A DNA stretch of 64,000 nt from Amorphoplanes friuliensis DSM 7358 (GTDB lineage: Bacteria > Actinomycetota > Actinomycetes > Mycobacteriales > Micromonosporaceae): positions 9,268,001 to 9,332,000 of the forward strand of contig NC_022657.1 of the NCBI RefSeq assembly GCF_000494755.1, read 5' to 3'. Positions within the stretch are counted from its first letter, which is position 1. Each line of letters begins with the position of its first letter. The notes below the pieces were generated by a model. The model was not told the origin of the DNA, searched no databases, and worked only from the letters and a program-made list of their open reading frames with translations. Of the stretch, positions 8,132 through 16,713 are shown in pieces. Position numbers and translations under genes: made by a program.

Positions 8132-8494
8132 TCAGCCCCATCCCAGCTCGTGCAACCGCTGGTCATCGATGCCGAAGTGATGGGCGATCTCGTGGACGAC
8201 GGTGATCGCCACCTCGTCGATGACGTCCGTCTCCGTGTCGCAGACCTGCAGCGTCGGCAGCCGGTAGATCGTGATGCGGTCCGGCAGCACACCGGCGTAG
8301 TCCCAGCCGCGATCGGTCAGCGCCGTGCCCTCGTAGAGGCCGAGCAGACCCATGCCGCCGTCCCGGGGCAGATCCTCCACGAGGATCACCACGTTGTTCA
8401 TGACCTTGAGGAGTTCGGGGGGCACCTCGTCCAGCGCCTCGCCGACCAGTTCTTCGAAGCGTTCACGGCTCATCTCGACCGGCACGCAACCCAT
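8132..8494 (-). CDS. Zincin-like metallopeptidase family protein
   Basis: This ~120-residue protein carries the compact zincin motif HEIAHHFGIDDQRL near its C-terminus. The motif provides two histidines, the catalytic Glu and a third ligand, as in the bacterial metallopeptidase family formerly DUF1025. The rest (VPPELLKVMNNVVILVEDLP) also matches that family. Substrate is unknown. Start choice matters: ATG 8494 has a GGTGGAG site that lies within the perfect palindrome 8496-8529, whereas ATG 8473 has a weak site. If 8494 is right, a hairpin would occlude the ribosome site. It lies downstream of osmC on the same strand. Confidence 0.8.
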   Translation of the reverse strand: MGCVPVEMSRERFEELVGEALDEVPPELLKVMNNVVILVEDLPRDGGMGLLGLYEGTALTDRGWDYAGVLPDRITIYRLPTLQVCDTETDVIDEVAITVVHEIAHHFGIDDQRLHELGWG

Positions 8495-8495
8495 T

Positions 8496-8529
8496 GTGCT
8501 CCACCCGTGAACGTTCACGGGTGGAGCAC
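8496..8529. promoter_or_regulatory. 34-bp perfect palindrome between osmC and the metallopeptidase gene
   Basis: The left arm GTGCTCCACCCGTGAAC is exactly complementary to the right arm GTTCACGGGTGGAGCAC with no spacer. It lies 8 bp past the osmC stop and immediately before the metallopeptidase start. It could be the osmC terminator, a dimeric operator, or a hairpin that hides the ribosome site of the next gene. Confidence 0.8.
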
Positions 8530-8537
8530 GTCGTGCG

Positions 8538-8966
8538 TCAGGCGAGCTTGGCGCTCAGGGTGATCTCGGCGCCGGGCGACAGCAGGCGGGAGATCGGGCA
8601 GTTCTCCTTGGCGCCTTCCGCGATCTTCTGGAAGGTGCCCTCGTCGATGCCGGGGACGTCGCCCACGGTCTCGAGGTCGATGCGGGTGACACCGAAGCCG
8701 GCGTCGCCCTTGTCCAGGTGGACCTTGGCGGTGGTCTCGACGGAGGTCGGCGTGAAGCCGGCGTCGGCGAGGCCCTTGGAGAACGCCATCGAGAAGCAGC
8801 CGGCGTGCGCGGCGCCGATGAGCTCCTCGGGGTTCGTCCCCTCGCCCTCCTCGAAGCGGGACTTGAAGGAGTAGTTCCCCTCGTACCCGCCCTTCCCGGT
8901 CTTGATGGTTCCGGAGCCTTCGGTGAGGTTGCCCGACCAGCGGGCAGATGCGGTGCGAATAGGCAT
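8538..8966 (-). CDS. osmC: OsmC family peroxiredoxin
   Basis: The 142-residue protein matches the OsmC hydroperoxide reductase subfamily in length and sequence. Both redox cysteines are present: the peroxidatic one in HAGCFSMAFS and the resolving one in ENCPIS. It reduces organic hydroperoxides in the cytoplasm. ATG 8966 is chosen at MPIRTASARWSG, the conserved N-terminus; the frame is open upstream into the opposite-strand gene. It is likely the first gene of a pair with the metallopeptidase, separated by a 34-bp palindrome. Confidence 0.92.
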   Translation of the reverse strand: MPIRTASARWSGNLTEGSGTIKTGKGGYEGNYSFKSRFEEGEGTNPEELIGAAHAGCFSMAFSKGLADAGFTPTSVETTAKVHLDKGDAGFGVTRIDLETVGDVPGIDEGTFQKIAEGAKENCPISRLLSPGAEITLSAKLA

Positions 8967-9021
8967 AGGTCTGACGCTAGTCCATGTCCGTGAGCGCTGG
9001 TCGGCGGACGGGAGGCAGGCA

Positions 9022-9795
9022 ATGATGGATCGCATGCCGGAGACACCGATGGAGGCCGTGGTCGAGTTCGGCCCCGATGACGACGCGGCCCGTGAGCCGC
9101 GCCGGTTCAATCCCGGTGGCTTCCTGACCGGGCTGGCGGCCGACCGCCGGCTCGTGCCGATCGCCGCCGTGCTCGGCGCCGTCGCGCTGTTCGGCTCGTT
9201 CGTCTCCGAGTGGCAGATCACCGAGGTCGACCGGTCGGTCTTCGGCGACGGCGAGGTCGGCACCCGGCCGCTGGAGACCAGCCTCGCCGACCTGGGCAGC
9301 TGGGGCGGCGGTTACCTCGCCGCGCTCTTCCTGCTCGTCCCCTTGGTCGTCCTGACGCTGTTCGGACCCTTCGCCGGCCGCCGGTACACCCGGCTCGGCG
9401 CCCTCAGCGTCGGTGGTGTCCTCCTGGCGATGCTCGCAGCGACCGGTTCCGAGCTGGGCGACGTCAGCCGCATCATCGGCCAGCCCGGCCTGAGCGGCCT
9501 CGATGCGGACCAGGTCACCATCTCGTACGGCCGGGGCCTGTGGTGCGCGGTCGCCGGCACGGTGCTGGTGGTGCTGGCGATGTACCTGGCCGGGCGCGAC
9601 ACCGACGTGCCGCCGCCGCTCTCCGACGACGACGAGCCGGCCCCGGAGCCCCCGCCGATCTGGTCCTGGCGCCGCCCCGAGGCAGCCGAGGAAGGCCCGC
9701 CCGACGCGCCGTTCGACCTCACCGTCACGTCGACCAAACCGTTCACGGCGTCCCAGGACAACCGCGACAAGCCCAGCGAAGGCATATCGGGGTGA
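9022..9795 (+). CDS. Four-helix membrane protein, function unknown
   Basis: I do not recognise the family. The 257-residue protein has a charged N-terminus and about four transmembrane segments: LVPIAAVLGAVALFGSFV, YLAALFLLVPLVVLTLFGPF, ALSVGGVLLAMLAATG, and LWCAVAGTVLVVLAMYLAG. It ends in an acidic proline-rich cytoplasmic tail. Between helices 1 and 2 is a ~40-residue loop. GGGAGG is six bases before ATG 9022, which decides the start. It sits 33 bp before serS in the same direction and may be cotranscribed with it. Confidence 0.8.
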   Translation: MMDRMPETPMEAVVEFGPDDDAAREPRRFNPGGFLTGLAADRRLVPIAAVLGAVALFGSFVSEWQITEVDRSVFGDGEVGTRPLETSLADLGSWGGGYLAALFLLVPLVVLTLFGPFAGRRYTRLGALSVGGVLLAMLAATGSELGDVSRIIGQPGLSGLDADQVTISYGRGLWCAVAGTVLVVLAMYLAGRDTDVPPPLSDDDEPAPEPPPIWSWRRPEAAEEGPPDAPFDLTVTSTKPFTASQDNRDKPSEGISG

Positions 9796-9828
9796 AAGCA
9801 GGACATCGTCGCCGGTAGGCTCGACGGC

Positions 9829-11091
9829 GTGATTGACCTGCGTCTCCTCCGCGAGAACCCCGACCTCTTCCGTGCCAGCCAAGAGCTGCGCGGCGAGTCC
9901 GCCTCGAAGGTGGACGACCTGCTGCGCGCCGACGAGGAACGCCGGGCCACCACCCAGCGGTTCGAGTCCGTCCGAGCTGAGCAGAGGTCGCTGGGTTCCT
10001 TGGTGGCGAAGGCGAAGGGTGACGAGCGGACGGCGCTGCTCGCGCGTACCAAGGAGCTCTCGGCCGCGGTCAAGGAAGCGCAGGCGGCCACGACGGAGGC
10101 CGACCAGGCACTGCGTCAGGCGCACCTGGCCGTGCCCAACCTCGTCCAGGACGGTGTCCCGCCGGGCGGCGAGGACGACTTCGTCGTGCTGCGCGAGGTC
10201 GGCGACCGGCCCGAGATCGACAACCCGAAGGACCACCTCGAGATCGGCGAGGCGCTCCGGGCCATCGACACCGAGCGCGGTGCGAAGGTTTCGGGCTCGC
10301 GTTTCTACTTCCTGACGGGTGTCGGCGCGCTGCTGCAGCTCGGCATGCTGCAGATGGCGATCGCCCAGGCGGTCGAGCACGGCTTCATCCCGTCGATCAC
10401 CCCCGCGCTGGTCAAGCCGGAGGCGATGGAGGGCACCGGCTTCCTCGGCGCGCACGCCAGCGAGATCTACCGCCTCGAGGCCGACGACCTCTACCTGGTC
10501 GGCACGTCGGAGGTGGCGCTGGCGGCGTACCACTCCAACGAGATCCTCGACCTGGCCAACGGCCCCGAACGCTTCGCGGGCTGGTCGTCGTGCTTCCGCC
10601 GCGAGGCCGGCTCCCACGGGCGCGACGTTCGCGGCATCCTGCGCGTCCACCAGTTCGACAAGGTCGAGATGTTCTCCTTCTGCCGCCCCGAGGAGGCCGC
10701 GGACGAGCACCTGCGCCTGCTCGCCATGGAGGAGGAGATGCTCGCCAAGGTCGAGGTCCCCTACCGCGTGATCGACGTGGCCGCCGGCGACCTCGGCTCG
10801 AGCGCCACCCGCAAGTTCGACTGCGAGGCCTGGGTGCCGTCGCAGGGCCGATACCGCGAGGTCACCTCGACGTCGAACTGCACCACCTTCCAGGCCCGCC
10901 GCCTCAACATCCGCTACCGCGACGAGGACGGCAAGGCCCAGACGGCGGCGACGCTCAACGGCACGCTGGCCACCACCCGCTGGCTGATCCCGATCCTGGA
11001 GAACCACCAGCAGCCCGACGGTTCGGTCCGCGTCCCGAAGGCCCTCCAGCCGTACCTCGGCGGCCGCGACGTCCTCGAACCCTCCCGCTAA
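9829..11091 (+). CDS. serS: Seryl-tRNA synthetase
   Basis: This 420-residue class II synthetase charges tRNA-Ser with serine using ATP. The N-terminal coiled-coil arm that contacts the tRNA long variable arm spans about residues 30-100. The catalytic core has motif 2 (CFRREAGSHGRDVRGILRVH), TSEVAL for the substrate pocket and motif 3 (NGTLATTRWLIPILEN). The start is GTG 9829, giving the family N-terminus MIDLRLLRENPD. A strong hairpin terminator follows immediately. Confidence 0.97.
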   Translation: MIDLRLLRENPDLFRASQELRGESASKVDDLLRADEERRATTQRFESVRAEQRSLGSLVAKAKGDERTALLARTKELSAAVKEAQAATTEADQALRQAHLAVPNLVQDGVPPGGEDDFVVLREVGDRPEIDNPKDHLEIGEALRAIDTERGAKVSGSRFYFLTGVGALLQLGMLQMAIAQAVEHGFIPSITPALVKPEAMEGTGFLGAHASEIYRLEADDLYLVGTSEVALAAYHSNEILDLANGPERFAGWSSCFRREAGSHGRDVRGILRVHQFDKVEMFSFCRPEEAADEHLRLLAMEEEMLAKVEVPYRVIDVAAGDLGSSATRKFDCEAWVPSQGRYREVTSTSNCTTFQARRLNIRYRDEDGKAQTAATLNGTLATTRWLIPILENHQQPDGSVRVPKALQPYLGGRDVLEPSR

Positions 11092-11098
11092 CGGTTAA

Positions 11099-11158
11099 TA
11101 CACCGGCCCGCTACCTGAAGTCATAGCCGCTGGTAGCTGGGCCGGTGTAACGTTTTCC
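11099..11158 (+). terminator. Intrinsic terminator after serS
   Basis: A long stem pairs TACACCGGCCC with GGGCCGGTGTA, extended inward by GCTACC with GGTAGC past a one-base bulge. The loop is about 16 bases. The run CGTTTTCCTT follows on the + strand, as expected for a factor-independent terminator of serS. Confidence 0.85.
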
Positions 11159-11199
11159 TTCCGCCCTCCGCGGGGGTTGTCACACCCTCGGAGGTTCTG

Positions 11200-12012
11200 A
11201 TGACCAAGCCTGGTCTCCCGAAGCTCATCGCGACCGATCTCGACGGCACCCTGGTGCGCAGTGATGACACCGTGTCCGCGTACACCCATGAGGTGCTGGA
11301 CCGGGTGCGGGCCGCGGGCATCCGGATCGTTGGTGCCACCGGGCGGGGGCCGCGGCTGACCGAGCTGACCCGCAACGACATCCGCGCCGCTGATTTTCTG
11401 GTGCTGGCGCAGGGTGGGTGGGTCATCGACCAGGGCGAAAATCAGGTCCTGCGCAGTGCACGGCTGCCCGGGCGGGATCTCAGCGTCGTGCTGGAAAACC
11501 TCGAGGCCGAGGTCGGACCGCTCTCGGTCATGGTTGAGGCGCTGGAGCACAACGACGCGCCGCTCTGGGGCGACTACGACCCGACCTGGCGTTACCCGGT
11601 TGTTCTGGAGCGGCGGTCGCGGGCCGAGTGCCTCACCGGCGATGTGATCAAGGCGTTCGCGCGGTCGTTCGACCACCACGTGGACGATCTGCTCGCCGCG
11701 GCTCAGCGCATCGTGCCGGCGGACGTGGCTTCGGTCACGCAGGCGGGGCTGGACTACGTCGAGATCTGCCCGCCGGGTGTCGACAAGGGCACCGGGCTGG
11801 CCGTGGTCGCGCAGGCTGTCGGTGTTGATCCGGCGGACGTGCTGGTCTTCGGTGACATGCCCAACGACCTGCCGATGTTCGCCTGGGCGGGGTGGAGCCG
11901 GGTGGCCGTGCAGAACGCCCATCCGACGCTGCTGGCGGTCGCCGACGAGGTCACTCTGTCCAACGACGAGGACGGCGTGGCCGTCTATCTGGACCAGCTA
12001 CTGTCGAGGTGA
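11200..12012 (+). CDS. HAD superfamily hydrolase, Cof type (first of a tandem pair)
   Basis: The 270-residue protein is a Cof/class IIB haloacid dehalogenase-like phosphatase. Motif I is DLDGTLVRSD (nucleophile Asp), motif II a Thr in GATGRGPR, and motif IV GDMPNDLPMF, with KGTGLAVV supplying the motif III lysine. Such enzymes dephosphorylate sugar phosphates or flavin precursors; the substrate is not inferable. GGAGGT precedes ATG 11200. Its TGA overlaps the ATG of the neighbouring paralogue by one base (TGATG), so the two are translationally coupled. Confidence 0.93.
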   Translation: MTKPGLPKLIATDLDGTLVRSDDTVSAYTHEVLDRVRAAGIRIVGATGRGPRLTELTRNDIRAADFLVLAQGGWVIDQGENQVLRSARLPGRDLSVVLENLEAEVGPLSVMVEALEHNDAPLWGDYDPTWRYPVVLERRSRAECLTGDVIKAFARSFDHHVDDLLAAAQRIVPADVASVTQAGLDYVEICPPGVDKGTGLAVVAQAVGVDPADVLVFGDMPNDLPMFAWAGWSRVAVQNAHPTLLAVADEVTLSNDEDGVAVYLDQLLSR

Positions 12013-12818
12013 TGCCACCTTTTCGCCTCGTCGCCTCCGACATCGACGGCACCCTGATCCGGACCGACGGAACGCTCAGCCCCCGCACGATCGGCGTTCT
12101 CGACCAGCTGCACTCGCGCGGGGTGCCGACGGTCCTGGTGACCGGGCGTCCGGTGCGCTGGCTGCGCCAGCTCTACGACCAGATGGCCGAGCCGCTGCCG
12201 GCGGTCTGTGCCAACGGCGCCGTGGTCTACGACCCCGCCGCTGACAAGATCCTCCGGGCCGCGCCGCTCTCCGTCGAGCTGCTGCTCGATGTCACCCAGC
12301 AGCTGCGCGAGGCCGTTCCGGACGTCGCGCTCGCCGTCGAGGTCGAGGACGGCAGGAGCTTCTGGTACGAGGAGAAGTGGCCGTTGCACTGGGACGGCGA
12401 GCACAAGCAGGTGCGGGTGTTGTCGTCCCCGGAGGAGCTGACGTCGGTGCCCGCGGTGAAGCTGCTGGCGCGCTCGGCGAGTTACGAACCGGACGAGTTC
12501 GCCGCCCTGATCAGCAGCACCCTGGGCGAGGTCGCGGTGGCGACACACTCGTCCAAGTCCGCGCTGGTGGAGATCTCGGCGGCCGGTGTCACCAAGGCTG
12601 CCGGGCTGGCTTGGTTCTGCGAGCGGGACGGCTTCACCGCCGAGGACGTCGTGGCCTTCGGTGACATGCCGAACGACCTGCCGCTGCTCGCCTGGGCCGG
12701 CCGGTCCGTGGCGATGGGCAACGCCCACCCCGCCGTCCGCGAGGTCGCCGACGAGGTGACACTCACGAACGACGAGGACGGCGTGGCCGTTTACCTCGAA
12801 AAGCTCTTCGACCTCTAG
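12012..12818 (+). CDS. HAD superfamily hydrolase, Cof type (second of a tandem pair)
   Basis: A paralogue of the preceding gene, 268 residues, with motif I DIDGTLIRTDGTL, motif II VTGRP, the KAAGLAWF lysine and motif IV GDMPNDLPLL. The C-terminal halves of the two are nearly superposable (NAHP...EVADEVTL...NDEDGVAVYL), so the pair arose by duplication, but the cap domains differ, suggesting different substrates. The true start is ATG 12012 overlapping the upstream stop. Its TAG shares CTAG with the stop of bpa on the other strand. Confidence 0.93.
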   Translation: MPPFRLVASDIDGTLIRTDGTLSPRTIGVLDQLHSRGVPTVLVTGRPVRWLRQLYDQMAEPLPAVCANGAVVYDPAADKILRAAPLSVELLLDVTQQLREAVPDVALAVEVEDGRSFWYEEKWPLHWDGEHKQVRVLSSPEELTSVPAVKLLARSASYEPDEFAALISSTLGEVAVATHSSKSALVEISAAGVTKAAGLAWFCERDGFTAEDVVAFGDMPNDLPLLAWAGRSVAMGNAHPAVREVADEVTLTNDEDGVAVYLEKLFDL

Positions 12819-13390
12819 AGATACTGACCCGTACGCCCGGAGCCGTCGCCGCCGCCCTGACCGGGCATGCCGGGGATGACGCCGTTCGGGCCCATCGGGA
12901 GTGCGGGACGCCCGGCGTTGCCACCGCGCATCTGCTCGAGCTGGAGCCGGGCCGCCATCTGCTGCGCGACCAGGGCCGCCTGGATGCCGTGGAAGAGGCC
13001 TTCGAGCCAGCCCACGAGCTGGGCCTGGGCGATCCGGAGCTCGGATTCGCTCGGCGGGGTCTCACCCTCGAACGGCAGGGAGAGCCGCTCGAGCTCCTCC
13101 TGCAGCTCCGGCGCGAGGCCGTCCTCGAGCTCCTTGATCGAGCGCTGGTGGATCTCCCGCAGCCGGGTCCGGCTGGCCTCGTCGAGCGGCGCCGCGCGGA
13201 CCTCCTCGAGCAGCTGCTTGATCATGCTGCCGATGCGCATGACCTTGGCGGGCTGCTCGATCAGGTTGCCGGGCTCCTCGGGGCTGAGGGTGCCGTCGGA
13301 CTCCACCGTGCCCAGCGGGCGGCCGTCGGGGCCCACCACGATGACGGAGCCGTCTTCCTGCTGGTCGGGGGTACGGGTGTCGTCGGTCAT
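12815..13390 (-). CDS. bpa: Bacterial proteasome activator Bpa
   Basis: The 191-residue protein closely matches mycobacterial Bpa (PafE). The core reads LIEQPAKVMRIGSMIKQLLE, AAPLDEASRTRLREIH, LEDGLAPELQEELERL and QLVGWLEGLFHGIQAAL. The last residues, GQYL, are the HbYX-like tail that docks into the 20S proteasome and opens its gate. Bpa forms a dodecameric ring of four-helix bundles and promotes ATP-independent degradation of unfolded proteins such as HspR. ATG 13390 is chosen by homology over ATG 13399. The 20S genes are not in the window. Its stop overlaps the neighbouring HAD stop through CTAG. Confidence 0.95.
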   Translation of the reverse strand: MTDDTRTPDQQEDGSVIVVGPDGRPLGTVESDGTLSPEEPGNLIEQPAKVMRIGSMIKQLLEEVRAAPLDEASRTRLREIHQRSIKELEDGLAPELQEELERLSLPFEGETPPSESELRIAQAQLVGWLEGLFHGIQAALVAQQMAARLQLEQMRGGNAGRPALPMGPNGVIPGMPGQGGGDGSGRTGQYL

Positions 13391-13425
13391 GGGATCCATC
13401 TTCCCGCACGCTGACCAGTCAACCG

Positions 13426-14253
13426 TCAGGGGCGTAGCTCGGCCACCGCGCACTTCACCGAGCCGCCACCCCGCTTGAGCTCGCTCAATTCCACGTGGAC
13501 CGGGGTGTATCCGGCGGCGCGGACCTTGTCCGCCATCGCTGTCGCCTCGGTGTTGAGGATGACGTGGTGTCCGTCACTCACCAGGTTGAGGCCGAACGCC
13601 TCGGCGTCCGACCGGTCGGCGATGACGGCGTCCGGGAAGAGCTGGCGCAGGACCCGCTGCGACATCGCCGAGAACGCCTCGGGGTAGTACGTGATGTGCC
13701 GGTCGTCGAGCGCGGCGAGCGCGGTGTCGAGGTGGTAGAACGCCGGGTCGACCAGCTTGAGGGAGATCACCGGGCGGCCCAGAACCTCCTGCGCCTCCAC
13801 GTGGGCCGCCGGCTCGGTCCGGAAACCGTGCCCGGCCAGGATCAGACCGCCGTACGCCCCGGGCAGGTACGCGAAGTCGCCCTCACCCTCGTTGACGTGC
13901 ACCGGGTCGGCAAAGGTCCACGGTCCACCGGCGTAGAACAGCTGGTGGGCCGCCGCCTCGGCGGAGCGCTGCGGGTGCTTGAAACGGGCGCCGTAGACGG
14001 TGCCGTCGACGGAGAAGGCGCCGTTGGCCGCGTACACCATGTCGGGGAGGCCGGGACGGGCGTCCAGGACGTGGACCGCGTGGCCGAGGTCCGTCAGGGT
14101 GTCGTGGAGCAGTTGCCACTGCTTGACCGCGAGCGCCGCGTCAACCGGGACGGTCGTGTCCATCCACGGGTTGATCACATAGTCGACCGTGAAGTGCTCG
14201 GGCGGACACATGAGATATGTCCGGTTACGCGGCAAGCGCTCCGTGTGGCTCAT
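13426..14253 (-). CDS. Dimethylarginine dimethylaminohydrolase-type amidinohydrolase
   Basis: This 275-residue guanidino-modifying enzyme resembles DDAH, which hydrolyses methylated arginine to citrulline; some actinobacterial relatives act on arginine in the path to ornithine. A nucleophilic Cys lies in GGGSVKCAVAELRP at the C-terminus, the histidine in FYHLDTALAAL, and an acidic substrate cluster in NEGEGDFAYLPG. It is much shorter than the arcA product and clearly not its paralogue. It is divergent from an Lrp/AsnC regulator gene 67 bp away, which probably controls it. Exact substrate is an inference from family membership. Confidence 0.8.
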   Translation of the reverse strand: MSHTERLPRNRTYLMCPPEHFTVDYVINPWMDTTVPVDAALAVKQWQLLHDTLTDLGHAVHVLDARPGLPDMVYAANGAFSVDGTVYGARFKHPQRSAEAAAHQLFYAGGPWTFADPVHVNEGEGDFAYLPGAYGGLILAGHGFRTEPAAHVEAQEVLGRPVISLKLVDPAFYHLDTALAALDDRHITYYPEAFSAMSQRVLRQLFPDAVIADRSDAEAFGLNLVSDGHHVILNTEATAMADKVRAAGYTPVHVELSELKRGGGSVKCAVAELRP

Positions 14254-14320
14254 GACGTAAAGGGTAGGTAGGCTGGCACGACCGAAACAGCTCGAAGTCT
14301 TGCTCGTCGGAGGCGAATCG

Positions 14321-14779
14321 TTGCAGATGGACGCCGTTGACCAGCGAATCATTGCGTTGCTCGTTGCGGACGCCCGCGCGTCGTACGCGGAGATCGGCGC
14401 GAAGGTCTCCCTGAGCGCGCCGGCGGTGAAGCGACGGGTCGATCGGCTCCGCTCCAGCGGGGTCATCAAGGGATTCACGACCGTGATCGAGCCGGCCGCC
14501 GTGGGCTGGACGACCGAGGCTTTTGTCGAGCTCTTCTGCACCGGCCGGACCACCCCTGCGCAGATCACCGTGGCCACCCGGCGGCACCCGGAAGTGGTCG
14601 GGGCCTACACGGTGTCGGGTCAGGCGGACGCGCTCGTGCACCTGCGCGCGGCCGACATCGGGCACCTCGAGCAGGCCCTCGAACGCCTGCGTGCGGAGCC
14701 TTTTGTGACCTCCACGCGCAGCATGGTGGTGCTCTCCCGGCTGGTGGAGATGCCGACGCCGGTGCCCGCGCCGAATTAG
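14321..14779 (+). CDS. Lrp/AsnC family transcriptional regulator
   Basis: A 152-residue feast/famine regulator with an N-terminal helix-turn-helix (VDQRIIALLVADARASYAEI, then LSAPAVKRRVDRL) and a C-terminal RAM ligand-binding domain (about residues 65-140). The likely start is TTG 14321, since GGAGG lies seven bases before it; ATG 14327 is the alternative. It is transcribed away from the DDAH-type gene across a 67-bp gap, so an amino acid such as arginine or ornithine may be the effector. The effector is inferred from the neighbour only. Confidence 0.9.
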   Translation: MQMDAVDQRIIALLVADARASYAEIGAKVSLSAPAVKRRVDRLRSSGVIKGFTTVIEPAAVGWTTEAFVELFCTGRTTPAQITVATRRHPEVVGAYTVSGQADALVHLRAADIGHLEQALERLRAEPFVTSTRSMVVLSRLVEMPTPVPAPN

Positions 14780-14817
14780 CGCGGAACCGGAAGCGGTCAC
14801 GCAGCGTCCCACCCCCC

Positions 14818-16713
14818 ATGTCGCGCCGTCTGCTGTTCTGCGCCGTCCTGGCCCTTACGATCCCGCTCGCTGGCTGCACCTCCGCGCCGGAGCCCGAGCC
14901 TGTCGCACCCCCGCCGGCCACGCCGATCGCGGGTGCGGCCACCGCGATGCGGCTCGTCGCGTTCGACTCGTGCGAGCAGCTCATCACCGATCTGCGCCGG
15001 GCGGCAAAAGCCAACGTGGGGCCGTGGGGCTTCGGCGGAGACGCAATGCCCGAGGTGCTCAGGGGCGGCGCGCGGACGATGGCGGACTCCGCCGCGGCCG
15101 GCGCGGAGAAGTCGGTGGCACCGCCAGCGTTCTCCGGCACCAACGTGCACGAGCAGGGCGCGGACGAGCCCGACGTGGTCAAGACCGACGGGCGGCGCAT
15201 CGTCACGATCAGTGCGGGGTACCTGCGGGTGGTCGACGCCGCGACCCGCAAGGAGACCGGCAAGCTCGACCTCGACGTGCAGGGAGCCCAGCTCCAGCTG
15301 CTGCTCTCCGGCGACAGCGCGCTGGTCCTGGTGCCCTCGGGCCTGGTCCACCGGTACTTCTCCGACAAGCGCCAGGCCGCCGCACAGGCGGCAGAAGGTC
15401 CGCAGGTCCTCCTGGTTGATCTCACCGGCGCACCGAAGATCGTCAGCCGGTACCGCGGTGAGGGCAACCTCGTCGACGCCCGGATGACCGGCACCACGGC
15501 ACGGGTCGTGCTGCGGACGACACCGCGGATCAAGTTCCCCGACGACCCCGACGCGAGCGAGCAGAAGCGCCTCTCGGCCAACCGCGGCGCGATCGACAGC
15601 GCTCCCGGTTCGGCCTGGCTGCCCGGCTGGGAGGTCACCGACGGTACGCAGACCACCAAGGGCCAGGTCGACTGCGGCCGGGTCAGCCGGCCGACGGAAT
15701 ACTCGGGCGGCGCGCTGGTCAGCGTCCTCACCTTCGACCTGACCAAGCCCACCCTCGGCAGCGGCGAGCCCGTCACGATCGTCGCGGACGGTGACACCGT
15801 CTACGGCACGGCCGACAGCCTCTACCTGGCCAGCGACCAGCGCTGGAAGCTCGACCGCTTCCTGGGGCGCGCGGACGTGCCCGTGCGCCAGGAGACGGAC
15901 CTCTACAAGTTCACGATCCAGAGCAACCAGCCACCCGTGTACCGCGCTGCCGGCACCGTCCCTGGCTTCCTGATCAACCAGTACGCGCTGTCCGATTGGG
16001 ACGACCATCTGCGGGTGGCCACGACCGACGCGAAGACGGACCGTTCCGCCGTACGGGTGCTGACCGAGCAGGGTGACAAACTCGTCCAGACCGGGATCGT
16101 CGACGGGCTCGGCAAGGGTGAGCGGATCTACTCGGTCCGGTTCATCGGCGCCCGCGGATACGTCGTCACGTTCAAGCAGACCGACCCGCTCTACAGCCTG
16201 GACCTGAGCAACCCGGCCCAGCCGAAGGTCACCGGCGAGCTGAAGATCACCGGTTACTCCGCCCACCTGCAACCGGTCGGCGAGGACCGGTTGATCGGCA
16301 TCGGCCAGGAGGCCGACACGAACGGCCGCACCCAGGGCCTGCAGGTGTCACTCTTCGACGTCTCGAACCCGGCCCAGCCGAAGCGGCTGTCGCAGTACCA
16401 CCTGCCGCAGGGTTACTCCGACGCCGAGTACGACCCGCACTCGCTGCTCTGGTGGCCGGCCTCGAACCTGCTGGTCGTGCCGGTGAACACCTACACCGTC
16501 CGTGGCGGGCAGAGCGAGGCCCTGGCACTGACCGTGACCGGCAGCACCATCAAGCTCGCCGACCGGGTCACGCAGCCCACGGCCGCCGGATACCAGCCCA
16601 TGATCCAGCGATCGCTGGTCATCGGGAACGTCCTGTGGACACTCTCGGACTCCGGCCTGCAGGCCTCCGACATGTCCACCATGGACCGGCTGAGCTGGCT
16701 GCCGCTCTCCTAG
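14818..16713 (+). CDS. Beta-propeller domain lipoprotein
   Basis: The 631-residue protein starts with a lipoprotein signal (LLFCAVLALTIPLAGC, lipobox LAGC). The body matches the secreted beta-propeller family of actinobacteria and archaea (PF09826-like). Its hallmark sequence GTNVHEQGADEPDVVKTDG is at about residues 104-122, followed by repeated blade strands such as FDVSNPAQPK and LDLSNPAQPKVTGEL. It is probably anchored outside the membrane. Function is unknown; surface binding is a guess. The stop TAG is shared through CTAG with the convergent neighbour. Confidence 0.88.
   Translation: MSRRLLFCAVLALTIPLAGCTSAPEPEPVAPPPATPIAGAATAMRLVAFDSCEQLITDLRRAAKANVGPWGFGGDAMPEVLRGGARTMADSAAAGAEKSVAPPAFSGTNVHEQGADEPDVVKTDGRRIVTISAGYLRVVDAATRKETGKLDLDVQGAQLQLLLSGDSALVLVPSGLVHRYFSDKRQAAAQAAEGPQVLLVDLTGAPKIVSRYRGEGNLVDARMTGTTARVVLRTTPRIKFPDDPDASEQKRLSANRGAIDSAPGSAWLPGWEVTDGTQTTKGQVDCGRVSRPTEYSGGALVSVLTFDLTKPTLGSGEPVTIVADGDTVYGTADSLYLASDQRWKLDRFLGRADVPVRQETDLYKFTIQSNQPPVYRAAGTVPGFLINQYALSDWDDHLRVATTDAKTDRSAVRVLTEQGDKLVQTGIVDGLGKGERIYSVRFIGARGYVVTFKQTDPLYSLDLSNPAQPKVTGELKITGYSAHLQPVGEDRLIGIGQEADTNGRTQGLQVSLFDVSNPAQPKRLSQYHLPQGYSDAEYDPHSLLWWPASNLLVVPVNTYTVRGGQSEALALTVTGSTIKLADRVTQPTAAGYQPMIQRSLVIGNVLWTLSDSGLQASDMSTMDRLSWLPLS

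Noticed and set aside
5543..11007. Very long antisense frames, e.g. 5543-7159 (-) and 8977-11007 (-)
   Set aside because: They are mirror images of well-supported genes on the other strand, arginine/glutamine-rich, with no domain and no ribosome site. High G+C leaves many frames open.
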